Shown: positions 17,183-25,528 of the stretch, piece after piece
How positions within the stretch are numbered: position 1 is the stretch's first letter
Layout: each line of letters opens with the position of its first letter
From: Candidatus Solibacter usitatus
Lineage (GTDB): Bacteria > Acidobacteriota > Terriglobia > Bryobacterales > Bryobacteraceae
NCBI GenBank assembly: GCA_016191645.1
Contig: JACPVQ010000110.1
Location: 1-41,718 of the forward strand
DNA: 41,718 nt
Reading direction: 5' to 3'
Position numbers and translations under genes: made by a program
Notes under the pieces: model-generated
Databases searched by the model: none
Seen by the model: only the letters and a program-made list of their open reading frames with translations
What the model was told of the DNA's origin: nothing

Positions 17183-17953
17183 ATGTCTGCCGCGGAGAAG
17201 TATTATCAATCGGTGATGGCTGTTCTCGCCGGGATGGAGCGCACGGAACTGCCCAACATCCGGCGCGCGGCGGCCCTCTGCGCCGATTCCATTGCCGCCG
17301 GTGGCTTGGTGTTTCTCTTTGGAAACGGCCACAGCCGCATGTTGTGCGAGGAGATGACGCCGCGCCAGGGCTGTTTCGTGGGCTTCGTGGCGTTGGTGGA
17401 ACTGGCGCTGTCGAATCACGCCTCCATCGTCGGAGCGAATGGCCTGCGCGCGCCGCTGCATCTGGAAAAGTACGAAGGCTACGCCGAAGAGATTCTCCAG
17501 GGATTCCGCTTCGGCCCGCACGACGCGTTTATCGTCATCTCCACCAGCGGCATACGGCCGGTGATTGTCGAGATGGCCGCCGGCGCGCGAAAACGAAAGA
17601 TGCCGGTGATCGCCATCACATCGCGCACGCACTGCCAGAACTCTCCGGCCGCCCATTCTTCGGGAACAAAGTTAATCGATCACGCCGATGTCGTCATCGA
17701 CAATCATTGTCCCGCCGGCGATTGCCTGGTGGAACTGGAAGGGCTGGAGTGGCGCACGGGTCCCGCATCGACAGTGGCCGGCGCGGCTATCATCAATATG
17801 ATCCGCTGCGAAACCGCCGAGTACCTGCTGGCACAAGGAGTGAAGCCCGTCTTGCTGCCCAGCCATCAATTTGTCGGCAATGCCGGCGCCGCGGAGCAGT
17901 TGGACCGCTTTTATGAAGCCTACCGCAAGAGTTTGAGGCACTTGTATGAGTAA
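17183..17953 (+). CDS. SIS-domain phosphosugar-binding protein (COG4821 type)
   Basis: 256 aa. The sugar isomerase (SIS) fold is shown by GLVFLFGNGHSRMLCEEM (phosphate-loop region), FIVISTSGIRPVIVEMAAGARKRKMPVIAITS and a long N-terminal helix. The match is to the uncharacterised SIS group COG4821, related to MurQ and the AgaS/GlmS isomerase half, which act on phosphorylated amino sugars. It starts an operon: its end overlaps the next gene by 8 bp (17946-17953). The divergent HxGH kinase could supply its phosphosugar substrate; this is inference. It has no transmembrane segment, and the length is normal for the group. Confidence 0.85.
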   Translation: MSAAEKYYQSVMAVLAGMERTELPNIRRAAALCADSIAAGGLVFLFGNGHSRMLCEEMTPRQGCFVGFVALVELALSNHASIVGANGLRAPLHLEKYEGYAEEILQGFRFGPHDAFIVISTSGIRPVIVEMAAGARKRKMPVIAITSRTHCQNSPAAHSSGTKLIDHADVVIDNHCPAGDCLVELEGLEWRTGPASTVAGAAIINMIRCETAEYLLAQGVKPVLLPSHQFVGNAGAAEQLDRFYEAYRKSLRHLYE

Positions 17954-18986
17954 CGTTCGCATCGCGATGCTGGGGTCCGGTTTCGTAGCCGAGTTCTATC
18001 TGCAGGGGCTGGCCAACGTTGCCGGACACGAAGTGGTCTTGAACTACTCGCGTTCGACGAAACGCGCCAAGGCATTCGCGACGAGTTGGGGAATTCCGGA
18101 ATCGACGGTAAGTCTGGAAAAGGCCATTGCGCGTGACGACATTGATCTGTTTATCATCGCGCTGCCCAACGAAGAGCATCTTCCCGTTTCGCTGATGCTC
18201 TCCAAAGCCAGGCGGAATCAGGTTTGTACAAAGCCTCTAGCCAGGAATCGCAACGAGGCGAAGCAAATGTTGGCGGCGGCGAGACGCTCCGGAAAAATGC
18301 ACGGCTATGCGGAGACGGAAGTGTTTTCGCCGTGCGTGGTCAAGGCGCGCGACACCATTGTGAACGGCGGCGTGGGACGTGTTTTGTGGGTGCGCTCGCG
18401 CGAATCGCATAGCGGTCCTCATAGTCCGCATTTCTGGGACCCGGCGAAGACCGGCGGCGGCGCGATGAACGATCTCGCCTGCCATTGCATTGAGGCCGCG
18501 CGCTACTTTTTCGGCAAAGAAGAAAAAGTCGTGGAAGTGATGGCCTGGGGCGCGACGCTGGTTCACCACGCGAAAACGAAGGGCGAGGACAACGCGCTGC
18601 TCGTTCTGAAATTCGCCGGCGGCGGTATTGGACATTGCGAACTTTCCTGGACCACCAAGGGCGGTCTCGACCTCCGCAACGAGATTCACGGATCGGAAGG
18701 TTCCATCTTCACCGATGTGACGCGCGGCACTCCCATTGCATCGTTCACCAGTAAGCCGGCGGGCTACATTATTGAGAAGGCCGATATCGATCACGGCTGG
18801 ACGCGGCCGTTGCCCGAAGAGGCGTTTGCTTACGGCTATCAGGCTGAGATGCGCCATTTTGTGGAATGTGTTCGCGACGGCGCAACGCCTCGCGAAACCT
18901 ATGAGGACGGCTACTCCGTGAATTGTATTCTCGATGCCGGTTATCAATCGATGCGTTCGCGCCGCTGGATAAAGGTCAAATACTAA
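17946..18986 (+). CDS. Gfo/Idh/MocA-family oxidoreductase
   Basis: 346 aa, cytosolic (no signal peptide; compare the Tat-exported paralogue at 11688-12806). NAD(P)-binding motif is MLGSGFVAEFY. The family EKP motif reads TKPLAR: the catalytic lysine is kept but the preceding glutamate is threonine. The C-terminal half has GGGAMNDLACHCIEAARYFFG, the usual sugar-binding helix. It probably oxidises, epimerises or opens a sugar or sugar derivative handled by the SIS protein. It overlaps the SIS gene by 8 bp, and its stop overlaps the following start (TAATG, 18984-18988), so the three genes are one translationally coupled operon. Confidence 0.88.
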   Translation: MSNVRIAMLGSGFVAEFYLQGLANVAGHEVVLNYSRSTKRAKAFATSWGIPESTVSLEKAIARDDIDLFIIALPNEEHLPVSLMLSKARRNQVCTKPLARNRNEAKQMLAAARRSGKMHGYAETEVFSPCVVKARDTIVNGGVGRVLWVRSRESHSGPHSPHFWDPAKTGGGAMNDLACHCIEAARYFFGKEEKVVEVMAWGATLVHHAKTKGEDNALLVLKFAGGGIGHCELSWTTKGGLDLRNEIHGSEGSIFTDVTRGTPIASFTSKPAGYIIEKADIDHGWTRPLPEEAFAYGYQAEMRHFVECVRDGATPRETYEDGYSVNCILDAGYQSMRSRRWIKVKY

Positions 18987-20011
18987 TGCAACCGAAACCC
19001 CTTCGAACTACGGTCGTCGGCAGTTATCCGTTTCCAGGCTGGCTGGAGTTCGCTTCTTCCCATCTCGATCAATTCGGCGTTGACGACATCAACGAAATGT
19101 TGGATGACGCCGTGTCGGTGGCCGTTCTCGATCAGGTCACCGCCGGCCTCGACGTAGTTACGGACGGCGAGCAGACACGCCTCGATTTCAATTTGTCGTT
19201 CTATGGTTTTCTGGAAGGCATCGAACGCGATCCACAGCCGCATCGCCGCCTTGGTCCGCCGGCCCACGATCAGCGGAGCAAACATCGCATCGCGGGACAA
19301 ATCACCGCGCCGCGCGGGTTGGGTTGTGTCGCCGAATACCAGCGCCTGCTGCGATTGGCGCCGGCGGGCCCGGCATTGAAGATCTCCGTTCCAGGCCCCT
19401 ACACGCTGAGCGGCCGGCTGGAACCCAACGCCGATTATCCGGACCGCTGGGCCATCACGGAAGCCCTGGTTCCCATTGTCAATGCGGAGTTGCAGGCGCT
19501 GGTGGCCGCGGGCTGCGCGGAGATCTGTGTCGATGAGCCATCGATGAGCTGCTACGGATATCGCGAAGATCCGCACCGGCTGGTGAACATCTTCAATCGC
19601 GCGGTTGCGGGCATCCGCGGCCATTGCCGTCTTTCCACGCATTTGTGTTTCGGCAACTACAAGGCGCGTTCGGTCGCGCCACGCTCCTACGCTCCGCTGT
19701 ATCCGGCTTTCTACCAGTTGGACGCCGACGAGGTCCACGTCGAAATGGCAAACCGCGAGTTCGCGGAGATCAATCTGATTGGCCGCATCGCCGAATACCA
19801 TGACGTGTCGGTGGGCATTGTCGATACGAAAAACTACTACATCGAAACGCCGGATGATATTGCCGCCCGTGTGCATCATTGCCTGCAATTCGCGCCCGCG
19901 GAACGGTTGAGCTTTGCGCCGGATTGTGGCTTGAGCCAAACGGCTCGCTGGGCCGCGCGGCGTAAGCTGCAAAGCCTGGTGCAAGGGGTTCAGCTGGTTG
20001 CGCTATCCTGA
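18986..20011 (+). CDS. Short cobalamin-independent methionine synthase-like protein (MetE catalytic domain only)
   Basis: 341 aa, the size of the catalytic C-terminal half of MetE; the N-terminal barrel of ~760-aa MetE is absent. The zinc and homocysteine ligands are all present: H219-x-C221 (STHLCFGN), E253 (VHVEMA) and C314 (PDCGL). Opening motif is TTVVGSYPFP. Proteins of this kind are methyltransferases that methylate a thiol, with methyl donors that differ among members (folates, methylcobalamin proteins, other methylated compounds). Being locked in an operon with SIS and Gfo/Idh genes, it may take a methyl group from, or serve, that pathway rather than general methionine supply. This is inference. 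Confidence 0.85.
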   Translation: MQPKPLRTTVVGSYPFPGWLEFASSHLDQFGVDDINEMLDDAVSVAVLDQVTAGLDVVTDGEQTRLDFNLSFYGFLEGIERDPQPHRRLGPPAHDQRSKHRIAGQITAPRGLGCVAEYQRLLRLAPAGPALKISVPGPYTLSGRLEPNADYPDRWAITEALVPIVNAELQALVAAGCAEICVDEPSMSCYGYREDPHRLVNIFNRAVAGIRGHCRLSTHLCFGNYKARSVAPRSYAPLYPAFYQLDADEVHVEMANREFAEINLIGRIAEYHDVSVGIVDTKNYYIETPDDIAARVHHCLQFAPAERLSFAPDCGLSQTARWAARRKLQSLVQGVQLVALS

Positions 20012-20050
20012 TTTTTTCGCCGTTTCGAACCACTTAGTCCATTTCCGCCT

Positions 20051-20782
20051 ATGACTGCCGAAGCACCCCAAGTGATGATTGAGGCCACGGGTCTCAGCAA
20101 AATCTACGGTAAGTTCCGCGCCATTCACGATGTCACCTTTTCCATTCCGCGCGGACAAGTCTGCGCGTTTCTGGGACCGAATGGCGCGGGCAAGTCCACA
20201 ACGATGAAGATCCTCACGGGCTTTCTGTCGCCTTCTTCGGGGACCGCGCGCATCGCGGGTATAGACGTCAATGGGAACCGCATGCAGGCGCTGGAGCGTC
20301 TGGGCTATCTTCCCGAAAACGGTCCGCTCTATCCGGAGATGACGCCGCGCGGACTGCTCCAATTCTTTGGCCGCGCCCGCGGCTTGGAGGAAGCGCGCTT
20401 GCAACAGCGCATCTCCGAAGTGGTGCGCATGTGCGCATTGGAAGCTGTGATTGAGAAACCCATCCGCAAGCTTTCCAAAGGCTACCGGCAGCGCACGGGA
20501 ATGGCCCAGGCGCTGTTGCACGAGCCGGACGTCTTAATCATGGATGAGCCGACAACGGGTCTTGATCCGAATCAGATCACGGAAGTGCGGCGCATGATTC
20601 GCGAACTGGGGCAGCAGAAAACGATTCTGCTTTCCACGCACATTCTGCAAGAGGTGGAGGCGATGGCGGATCGAGTGGTTTTCATCACACGCGGCCGCAT
20701 TGTGTTCGATGGAACTCCGGCGGAGATGAGTGAGCGGTGGGGCGCATTGGACACTGCGTTCCACGCTTTGACGGAGGCATGA
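20051..20782 (+). CDS. ABC transporter ATP-binding protein (GldA-like)
   Basis: 243 aa. Walker A GPNGAGKST (42-50), signature LSKGYRQR (141-148), Walker B VLIMDEP (161-167) and the switch histidine in LLSTH (H197) are all intact. The C-terminal part (VVFITRGRIVFDG) fits the GldA/NatA-type exporters. It powers the ABC-2 permease encoded 4 bp downstream. In Bacteroidetes the homologous GldA-GldF-GldG complex is needed for gliding; in Acidobacteriota the cargo is not known. Cytoplasmic face of the inner membrane. Confidence 0.93.
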   Translation: MTAEAPQVMIEATGLSKIYGKFRAIHDVTFSIPRGQVCAFLGPNGAGKSTTMKILTGFLSPSSGTARIAGIDVNGNRMQALERLGYLPENGPLYPEMTPRGLLQFFGRARGLEEARLQQRISEVVRMCALEAVIEKPIRKLSKGYRQRTGMAQALLHEPDVLIMDEPTTGLDPNQITEVRRMIRELGQQKTILLSTHILQEVEAMADRVVFITRGRIVFDGTPAEMSERWGALDTAFHALTEA

Positions 20783-20786
20783 CGGC

Positions 20787-23375
20787 ATGAGGACACACGT
20801 CGTTCGATCCGTTTTCCTCCGCGAGTTGGCGGCCTACTTCGCCACGCCCACGGGATACGTTTTCATCGCGATGTTCGTTTTCCTCAGCGCCATCGCCGCG
20901 TTCTGGCAGGAATCGTTCTTCGCCACGAACCTTGCCAATCTCGATCAACTCAACGCTTATTTCCCTTTCCTGTTGATCTTCCTGCTGCCCTCCATCAGCA
21001 TGAGTTTGTGGGCCGAGGAAAAACGGCAGGGAACGGAAGAACTTCTATTGACATTACCCGCCGGCGATTTTGAAATCGTAATGGGCAAGTACTGCGCGGC
21101 TGTGAGCATCTACAGCGTTTGCCTGCTGTTCTCGTTCAGCCACATCGTCGTGCTGCGATGGCTGGGCGCGCCCGATCCGGGCCTGATGATGACCACATAC
21201 TTTGGCTACTGGCTGATGGGGGCGTCGCTGCTTGCACTGGCGATGCTCGGGTCGATGCTTACCGACAACCTGACGGTGGCATTCCTTCTCGGCGGGTTGT
21301 TCGTATCGATTCCCGTGTTCCTGAACCGGGCTGGCGCAATTGTGCAGGGTGGTCTGCAGGGAACGCTCGAGCGGTTGTCGGTGGTGGAACAGTTCCGCGA
21401 CCTGGCAAGCGGCGTTGTCACCGCCGGAAGCGTAGTCTATTTTCTGTCGCTGGCCGCGGTCGCATTTCATGCCAACGTCGCACTGCTGGGAAAACGCCGT
21501 TGGCAGACGGGGCACGGCGCGCCTGCCATGCGATGGCATGTGACTGCGCGGTTTGTAGCTTCAGTTGTGATTGCCGGAGCACTGACAATAATCGCATCGC
21601 ACGCGCGTGTGCGATGGGACGCCACGTCGGAGCGCATTCATTCCCTGTCGGACGATACGCGTAAATTGCTCGGCGGCCTGGATCCCCGGCAGCCCGTATT
21701 CATTCACGCCTACGTTAGCCCCGACGTCCCGCGAGGATACTTGCCGCTGCGCCGCGCGTTGATTGAAACGCTGCGCGAGTTCGACGCCGTATCCGGCGAA
21801 AGGCTGCACACGCGCATCATTGAAACCGTAAAGTACACTCCGCAGGCGCGCGAAGCGCAGGAGCGCTACAACATCCGGCCATTCCGCGTTCCCGTGACTG
21901 AAGAGTCCGGATCTCTGAACGAGATCTTCATGGGGATTGTGTTTACCAGCGGTGGCGAGGAGTTCGTCATTCCGTTTCTCGACCGTGGATTGCCGGTGGA
22001 ATATGAGCTGATGCGCTCCATTCGCGTCGTCTCGCGCGCCAAGAGGAAGAAGGCCGGCATTCTGGCCACACGCGCAAAGCTTTTCGGTGGGTTCGATTTC
22101 CAGCGCCGCGCGCAATCGGAGGATTGGTCGATTGTCGCCGAGATGAAGAAGCAGTACGAGGTGGTGGAGGTGAATCCGGATACGGATTATCCGGAAGTAG
22201 ACGCGTTGATCGCCCCATTGCCAAGCACTCTCACGCAACCGCAGGCGGACCGGCTCACCGCCTATGCAAAGACAGGTAAGCCGCTGGCTGTCTTTCTCGA
22301 CCCCATGCCCGCCTTCAACCTGGAGCTTGCGCCCAATGAAATCGCCTCGCCGGAAATGCCCGCGGCGGAGGCCGGCGATCGCGCCAATCTGCGCGGATTT
22401 CTGGAAACGCTGGGAGTCGTCTGGCAATCGAATCGCATCGTCTGGGACGATTACAACCCGCATCCGCAATTGAAGAGCCTCCCCAAAGAGTTTGTCTTCG
22501 TGGGCAAGGGCTTTCAACAGGCTGACGCCATCACCGCCGGACTGCAGGAAGTTGTTCTGCTGTATCCGGGCGAGTTGAAGCCGCGCAGCGACGCGAAGAC
22601 AAAGTTCGTCCCGCTGCTGGAGACAACGGCCGCCGGCGGGGTGGTTCGTTGGGAGGAACTGGTCCAGCGCTCTCTGTTTGGCGTTGGGGTGAATCCGGCG
22701 GTGAATCGTAAGACGGATCAGGCCAAACACGTAATGGCGGCGCGCGTTTCCGGCCCTGCGAATGCCGTGATCGTTGCCGATCTCGATCTGATGGGCGAAC
22801 AGTTCTTCGAACTGCGACGCCGCGGCGTGGAGAATTTGAACTTCGATAACGTGACCTTCCTGTTGAACGCCGTGGATCAGATGGCGGGCGATGCGTCGTT
22901 CATCGCACTGCGCAAGCGCCGTCCGAAGCATCGCACTCTGGAGGCCGTTGAGGCTCGCACGCGCCGTTACGACGAGCAGCGTTTGAAACAAACGCAGGAA
23001 GCCGAGTCAATCGCCGAAGCTCGCTTGCAGGAGGCGCAACTGCGCCTGGATCGCGCCGTGCGGGAGATCGATGCGCGCTCCGATCTGGATGAACAGGCGA
23101 AGCAGATCATGATCTCCAACGTGCAGTCGGTGGAGAACCGCCGTTTGACGGTGGCGCGTCAGAATATCGAAGACGAGCGGCAGAAGCAGATTGAAACTTC
23201 GCGTTCGGAGATGGAGAACTCCATTCGCGGAATTCAAAACACCATCAAACTTCTGGCCGTGGCGCTGCCGCCCGTTCCGGCCTTCCTCGTATTCCTGTTT
23301 GTTTCGGCGCGGCGCGTGGCGCGGGAGCGTCTGGGCACGCCGGACGACCGCGTGGTGGAGGAGAAGGCGGCATGA
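20787..23375 (+). CDS. Fused ABC-2 permease and GldG-like auxiliary protein
   Basis: 862 aa. Residues 1-240 are a six-segment ABC-2 permease like GldF (EELLLTLPAGDFEIVMGKYCA, the cytoplasmic loop typical of this family). A further membrane segment (about 250-270) leads into a large periplasmic GldG/ABC_transp_aux domain (about 275-690, with DDTRKLLGGL and NVTFLLNAVDQMAGD). Then comes a charged coiled coil (about 715-815, with EAESIAEARLQEAQLRLDRAV) and a final membrane helix (about 821-841). In Bacteroidetes GldF and GldG are separate genes, so this is a fusion. It lies 4 bp after the ATPase gene; its stop overlaps the DUF4340 start (ATGA). Confidence 0.9.
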   Translation: MRTHVVRSVFLRELAAYFATPTGYVFIAMFVFLSAIAAFWQESFFATNLANLDQLNAYFPFLLIFLLPSISMSLWAEEKRQGTEELLLTLPAGDFEIVMGKYCAAVSIYSVCLLFSFSHIVVLRWLGAPDPGLMMTTYFGYWLMGASLLALAMLGSMLTDNLTVAFLLGGLFVSIPVFLNRAGAIVQGGLQGTLERLSVVEQFRDLASGVVTAGSVVYFLSLAAVAFHANVALLGKRRWQTGHGAPAMRWHVTARFVASVVIAGALTIIASHARVRWDATSERIHSLSDDTRKLLGGLDPRQPVFIHAYVSPDVPRGYLPLRRALIETLREFDAVSGERLHTRIIETVKYTPQAREAQERYNIRPFRVPVTEESGSLNEIFMGIVFTSGGEEFVIPFLDRGLPVEYELMRSIRVVSRAKRKKAGILATRAKLFGGFDFQRRAQSEDWSIVAEMKKQYEVVEVNPDTDYPEVDALIAPLPSTLTQPQADRLTAYAKTGKPLAVFLDPMPAFNLELAPNEIASPEMPAAEAGDRANLRGFLETLGVVWQSNRIVWDDYNPHPQLKSLPKEFVFVGKGFQQADAITAGLQEVVLLYPGELKPRSDAKTKFVPLLETTAAGGVVRWEELVQRSLFGVGVNPAVNRKTDQAKHVMAARVSGPANAVIVADLDLMGEQFFELRRRGVENLNFDNVTFLLNAVDQMAGDASFIALRKRRPKHRTLEAVEARTRRYDEQRLKQTQEAESIAEARLQEAQLRLDRAVREIDARSDLDEQAKQIMISNVQSVENRRLTVARQNIEDERQKQIETSRSEMENSIRGIQNTIKLLAVALPPVPAFLVFLFVSARRVARERLGTPDDRVVEEKAA

Positions 23376-24496
23376 GAGAATCCGTCAAAACCGCATGCTT
23401 CGCCGGAGTCGCCATCGTGCTGTGCGTGTCCGCGAATGTGACCGCGCCGGAGCGCCGTGCGGCGGCCATCTTTCGCGAAACGGGTCAGACCTTCTATCCG
23501 GCGTTCACGAATGCCGCCGACGTGAAAACCATCGAAGTGGTGGATTACGACGAGGCCACCGCCAGCGCGCGGCCATTTCAAGTGGCGTTCGAAAAAGGCC
23601 GCTGGATTCTGCCCGCGAACTACAACTACGTGATCGACGCCGGCGACCGTTTGCTCAAAACCGCGGGAGCGCTGGTCGATCTTAAGAAAGAAAATGTGGT
23701 GACTGAATCCACGGCCGACCACGTCAGGTTCGGCGTGATCGATCCGCTGGACGCAAAGAACGCATCGCTCACCGGACGCGGCAAGCGCGTCACTTTGCGC
23801 AACACGCACAAGGATATGCTGGCGGATTTCATTCTCGGCAAGACGGCCGAGGGTAAGCCCGGATATCGCTATGTGCGCGCGCCCAACGACAAACGCGTGT
23901 ATTCCGTAAAGACGGATGCCGACCCGTCGGCGCGCTTTGCCGATTGGGTCAACGCGGGATTGCTGCGCATTGCCTCTTCCACCATCCGCCGCGTGCAGAT
24001 TGTCAGCTACACGCTGGATCAGGGTCGCGCGGCGAATCTGGAGCAGTTGCAGCTGACCCAGGATGGCGGCAAATGGCAAGTGGCCGGAACCGGCGGGTTT
24101 AAGCAGAATGCCGTGAATGCAATGGCCGCGACATTGGACACGCTGAAGATTGTCGATGTGCGGCCGAAGCCGCCGTCGATGGCCGAAGGGTTGCGCAACG
24201 GGAAGTTGGAAATGAGTCTGGAAGGCATGATGTCCATGCGGCAGCGCGGCTTTTTCCTCTCGCCCGCGGGCCGCCTGATGGCGAATGAAGGCGAGATGGT
24301 GGTGGAAACTTCCAATGGTTTGGTCTACGCGATTCGATTCGGCGAAGTGGCCACGACGGGCGACGTGAAGCCATCCACTCCCGCGGGACAGGATGAGAAT
24401 CGCTACATTTTCGTCACCGTGAATTTTGACGCGCAGCGCGCCGCGAAATACGGCGACACGTCGGGGTCGGGCGAACGCATGGCGCGCGCGATTTGA
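23372..24496 (+). CDS. DUF4340-domain protein, C-terminus lost by frameshift
   Basis: 374 aa as read, in an ATGA overlap with the permease fusion. A short hydrophobic N-terminus (ACFAGVAIVLCVSANV) anchors it to the inner membrane. The periplasmic DUF4340 repeats follow (IEVVDYDEATASARPFQVAFEKGRWILPANYNYVIDA pattern, twice). DUF4340 proteins usually accompany GldG-type exporters. The frame ends at ERMARAI, inside a run of alternating G and C (24482-24490), whereas the next frame continues with a sequence typical of the family's C-terminus up to 24609. The likely ancestral reading ends there, about 38 residues longer. See the tail entry. Confidence 0.88.
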   Translation: MRESVKTACFAGVAIVLCVSANVTAPERRAAAIFRETGQTFYPAFTNAADVKTIEVVDYDEATASARPFQVAFEKGRWILPANYNYVIDAGDRLLKTAGALVDLKKENVVTESTADHVRFGVIDPLDAKNASLTGRGKRVTLRNTHKDMLADFILGKTAEGKPGYRYVRAPNDKRVYSVKTDADPSARFADWVNAGLLRIASSTIRRVQIVSYTLDQGRAANLEQLQLTQDGGKWQVAGTGGFKQNAVNAMAATLDTLKIVDVRPKPPSMAEGLRNGKLEMSLEGMMSMRQRGFFLSPAGRLMANEGEMVVETSNGLVYAIRFGEVATTGDVKPSTPAGQDENRYIFVTVNFDAQRAAKYGDTSGSGERMARAI

Positions 24497-24609
24497 ACAA
24501 CCGGTTCTCCGATTGGTATTACGTACTGCGCGGCGCGGATGTGCAGAAACTTCGATTGCGCCGCAAGGATCTAGGATTGACGGCCGCACCACAGGACGAA
24601 ACAAAATGA
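24490..24609 (+). pseudogene. Frameshifted C-terminal tail of the DUF4340 protein
   Basis: From GAT at 24490 this frame reads DLNNRFSDWYYVLRGADV, then QKLRLRRKDLG, and so on to a TGA at 24607-24609. The motif NxRFxDWYYV is the usual end of DUF4340 proteins. Removing one GC pair from the run at 24482-24490 joins ERMAR to DLNNRF in frame. The restored stop would overlap the next gene's ATG (24606-24608) as ATGA, matching the overlaps elsewhere in this operon. It is either a true slippage mutation or a sequence error. Confidence 0.75.
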
Positions 24610-25514
24610 TCACGCGCCGCTGCCTGTTGCAAACGTTGCCCGCGGCGATGGCCGCGCAAACCGCGGAAGCGCGGACGGAGTTTCAGATCGCCTGCATGTC
24701 TCTGCCTTACCAGGCGTCTTCCTTCCGCCGCGCGGTTCAGGGAATTGCCCAAGCCGGGTTCCGTTACATTGCCTGGGGTCCCAACACGACGGATGCGAGT
24801 GGCCGGCGCGCCCCGTTGTTGGCGGACCATGCTCCGGCGAGCGCGGCGGTGGAGTTGGCGAAGGTTTCGCGCGACGCGGGTCTGGAACCTGTTCTGATGT
24901 TTGGCGCAGTCTATCCCGAACGTCCTGAGTTCGTGGAGACTTACAAGCATCGCATCGAGCAGGCGCACGCGGCGGGCATTCCCAACATTCTCTGCTTTGG
25001 TTCGCCGCAGGCGAAGCCGGAAGAGTATGCGCCTACCGTGCGCAGTTTGCGGGCGGTCGCGCCCATCGCCAAACAGGCGGGCATTACCATCGGCGTGAAG
25101 CAGCACGGAGGCATCACGGCTACGGGCCGGATGACGGCTCGCGTGATTGCCGAAGTCGCGCACGAAAGCGTGAGGCTTTTCTACGACGCCGGCAACGTCT
25201 GGTGGTACACGGGCGAGGACGCGAACATCGATTTCGCAGCGTGCGGCGCTGAGGCTCGCGGGTTCGCCATCAAGGACTTTCGCGCCGCGGGTAAGCTTCG
25301 CGCAACCTGCGGACCCGGCTTTGGGCAGACGGATCATTACAAGATGTTGTCACGCATCGCGCGCGCCGGCGGGAAAATTCCACTCGCGTTCGAAAACATT
25401 TCTCAACCCTTTACCGCGCGGCCGAATACGCCTGAGGATGTCGATGCTTTGGCCCGCCGCGCGCGCGAATACATGGAAACCGTTGTTGCGGGCGTTCATG
25501 CGGCCGCCGTCTGA
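24606..25514 (+). CDS. Exported TIM-barrel sugar isomerase/epimerase-like protein
   Basis: 302 aa from the ATG at 24606. The N-terminus MITRRCLLQTLPAAMAAQTAEA has a paired arginine and a short hydrophobic stretch, so Tat export is likely. The barrel is of the xylose-isomerase-like type, with FYDAGN and AFENI in ligand positions. Where the family usually has a glutamate (VEN/VEAL strand), this protein reads GVKQHGG, so the metal site may differ or be absent. It overlaps the restored DUF4340 frame. The creatininase gene follows 14 bp later, suggesting co-transcription. Substrate unknown. Confidence 0.78.
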   Translation: MITRRCLLQTLPAAMAAQTAEARTEFQIACMSLPYQASSFRRAVQGIAQAGFRYIAWGPNTTDASGRRAPLLADHAPASAAVELAKVSRDAGLEPVLMFGAVYPERPEFVETYKHRIEQAHAAGIPNILCFGSPQAKPEEYAPTVRSLRAVAPIAKQAGITIGVKQHGGITATGRMTARVIAEVAHESVRLFYDAGNVWWYTGEDANIDFAACGAEARGFAIKDFRAAGKLRATCGPGFGQTDHYKMLSRIARAGGKIPLAFENISQPFTARPNTPEDVDALARRAREYMETVVAGVHAAAV

Positions 25515-25528
25515 AGGGAGCCTCTTCA

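Noticed and set aside
17126-17656. N-terminal extension of the ROK kinase to 17656
   Set aside because: It would run antisense through the SIS gene; the kinase fold starts right after the ATG at 17125, which has a ribosome-binding site.
21561-22991. Long minus-strand frame opposite the GldF-GldG fusion
   Set aside because: Antisense shadow of a well-supported gene in the same codon register pattern as the other shadows.
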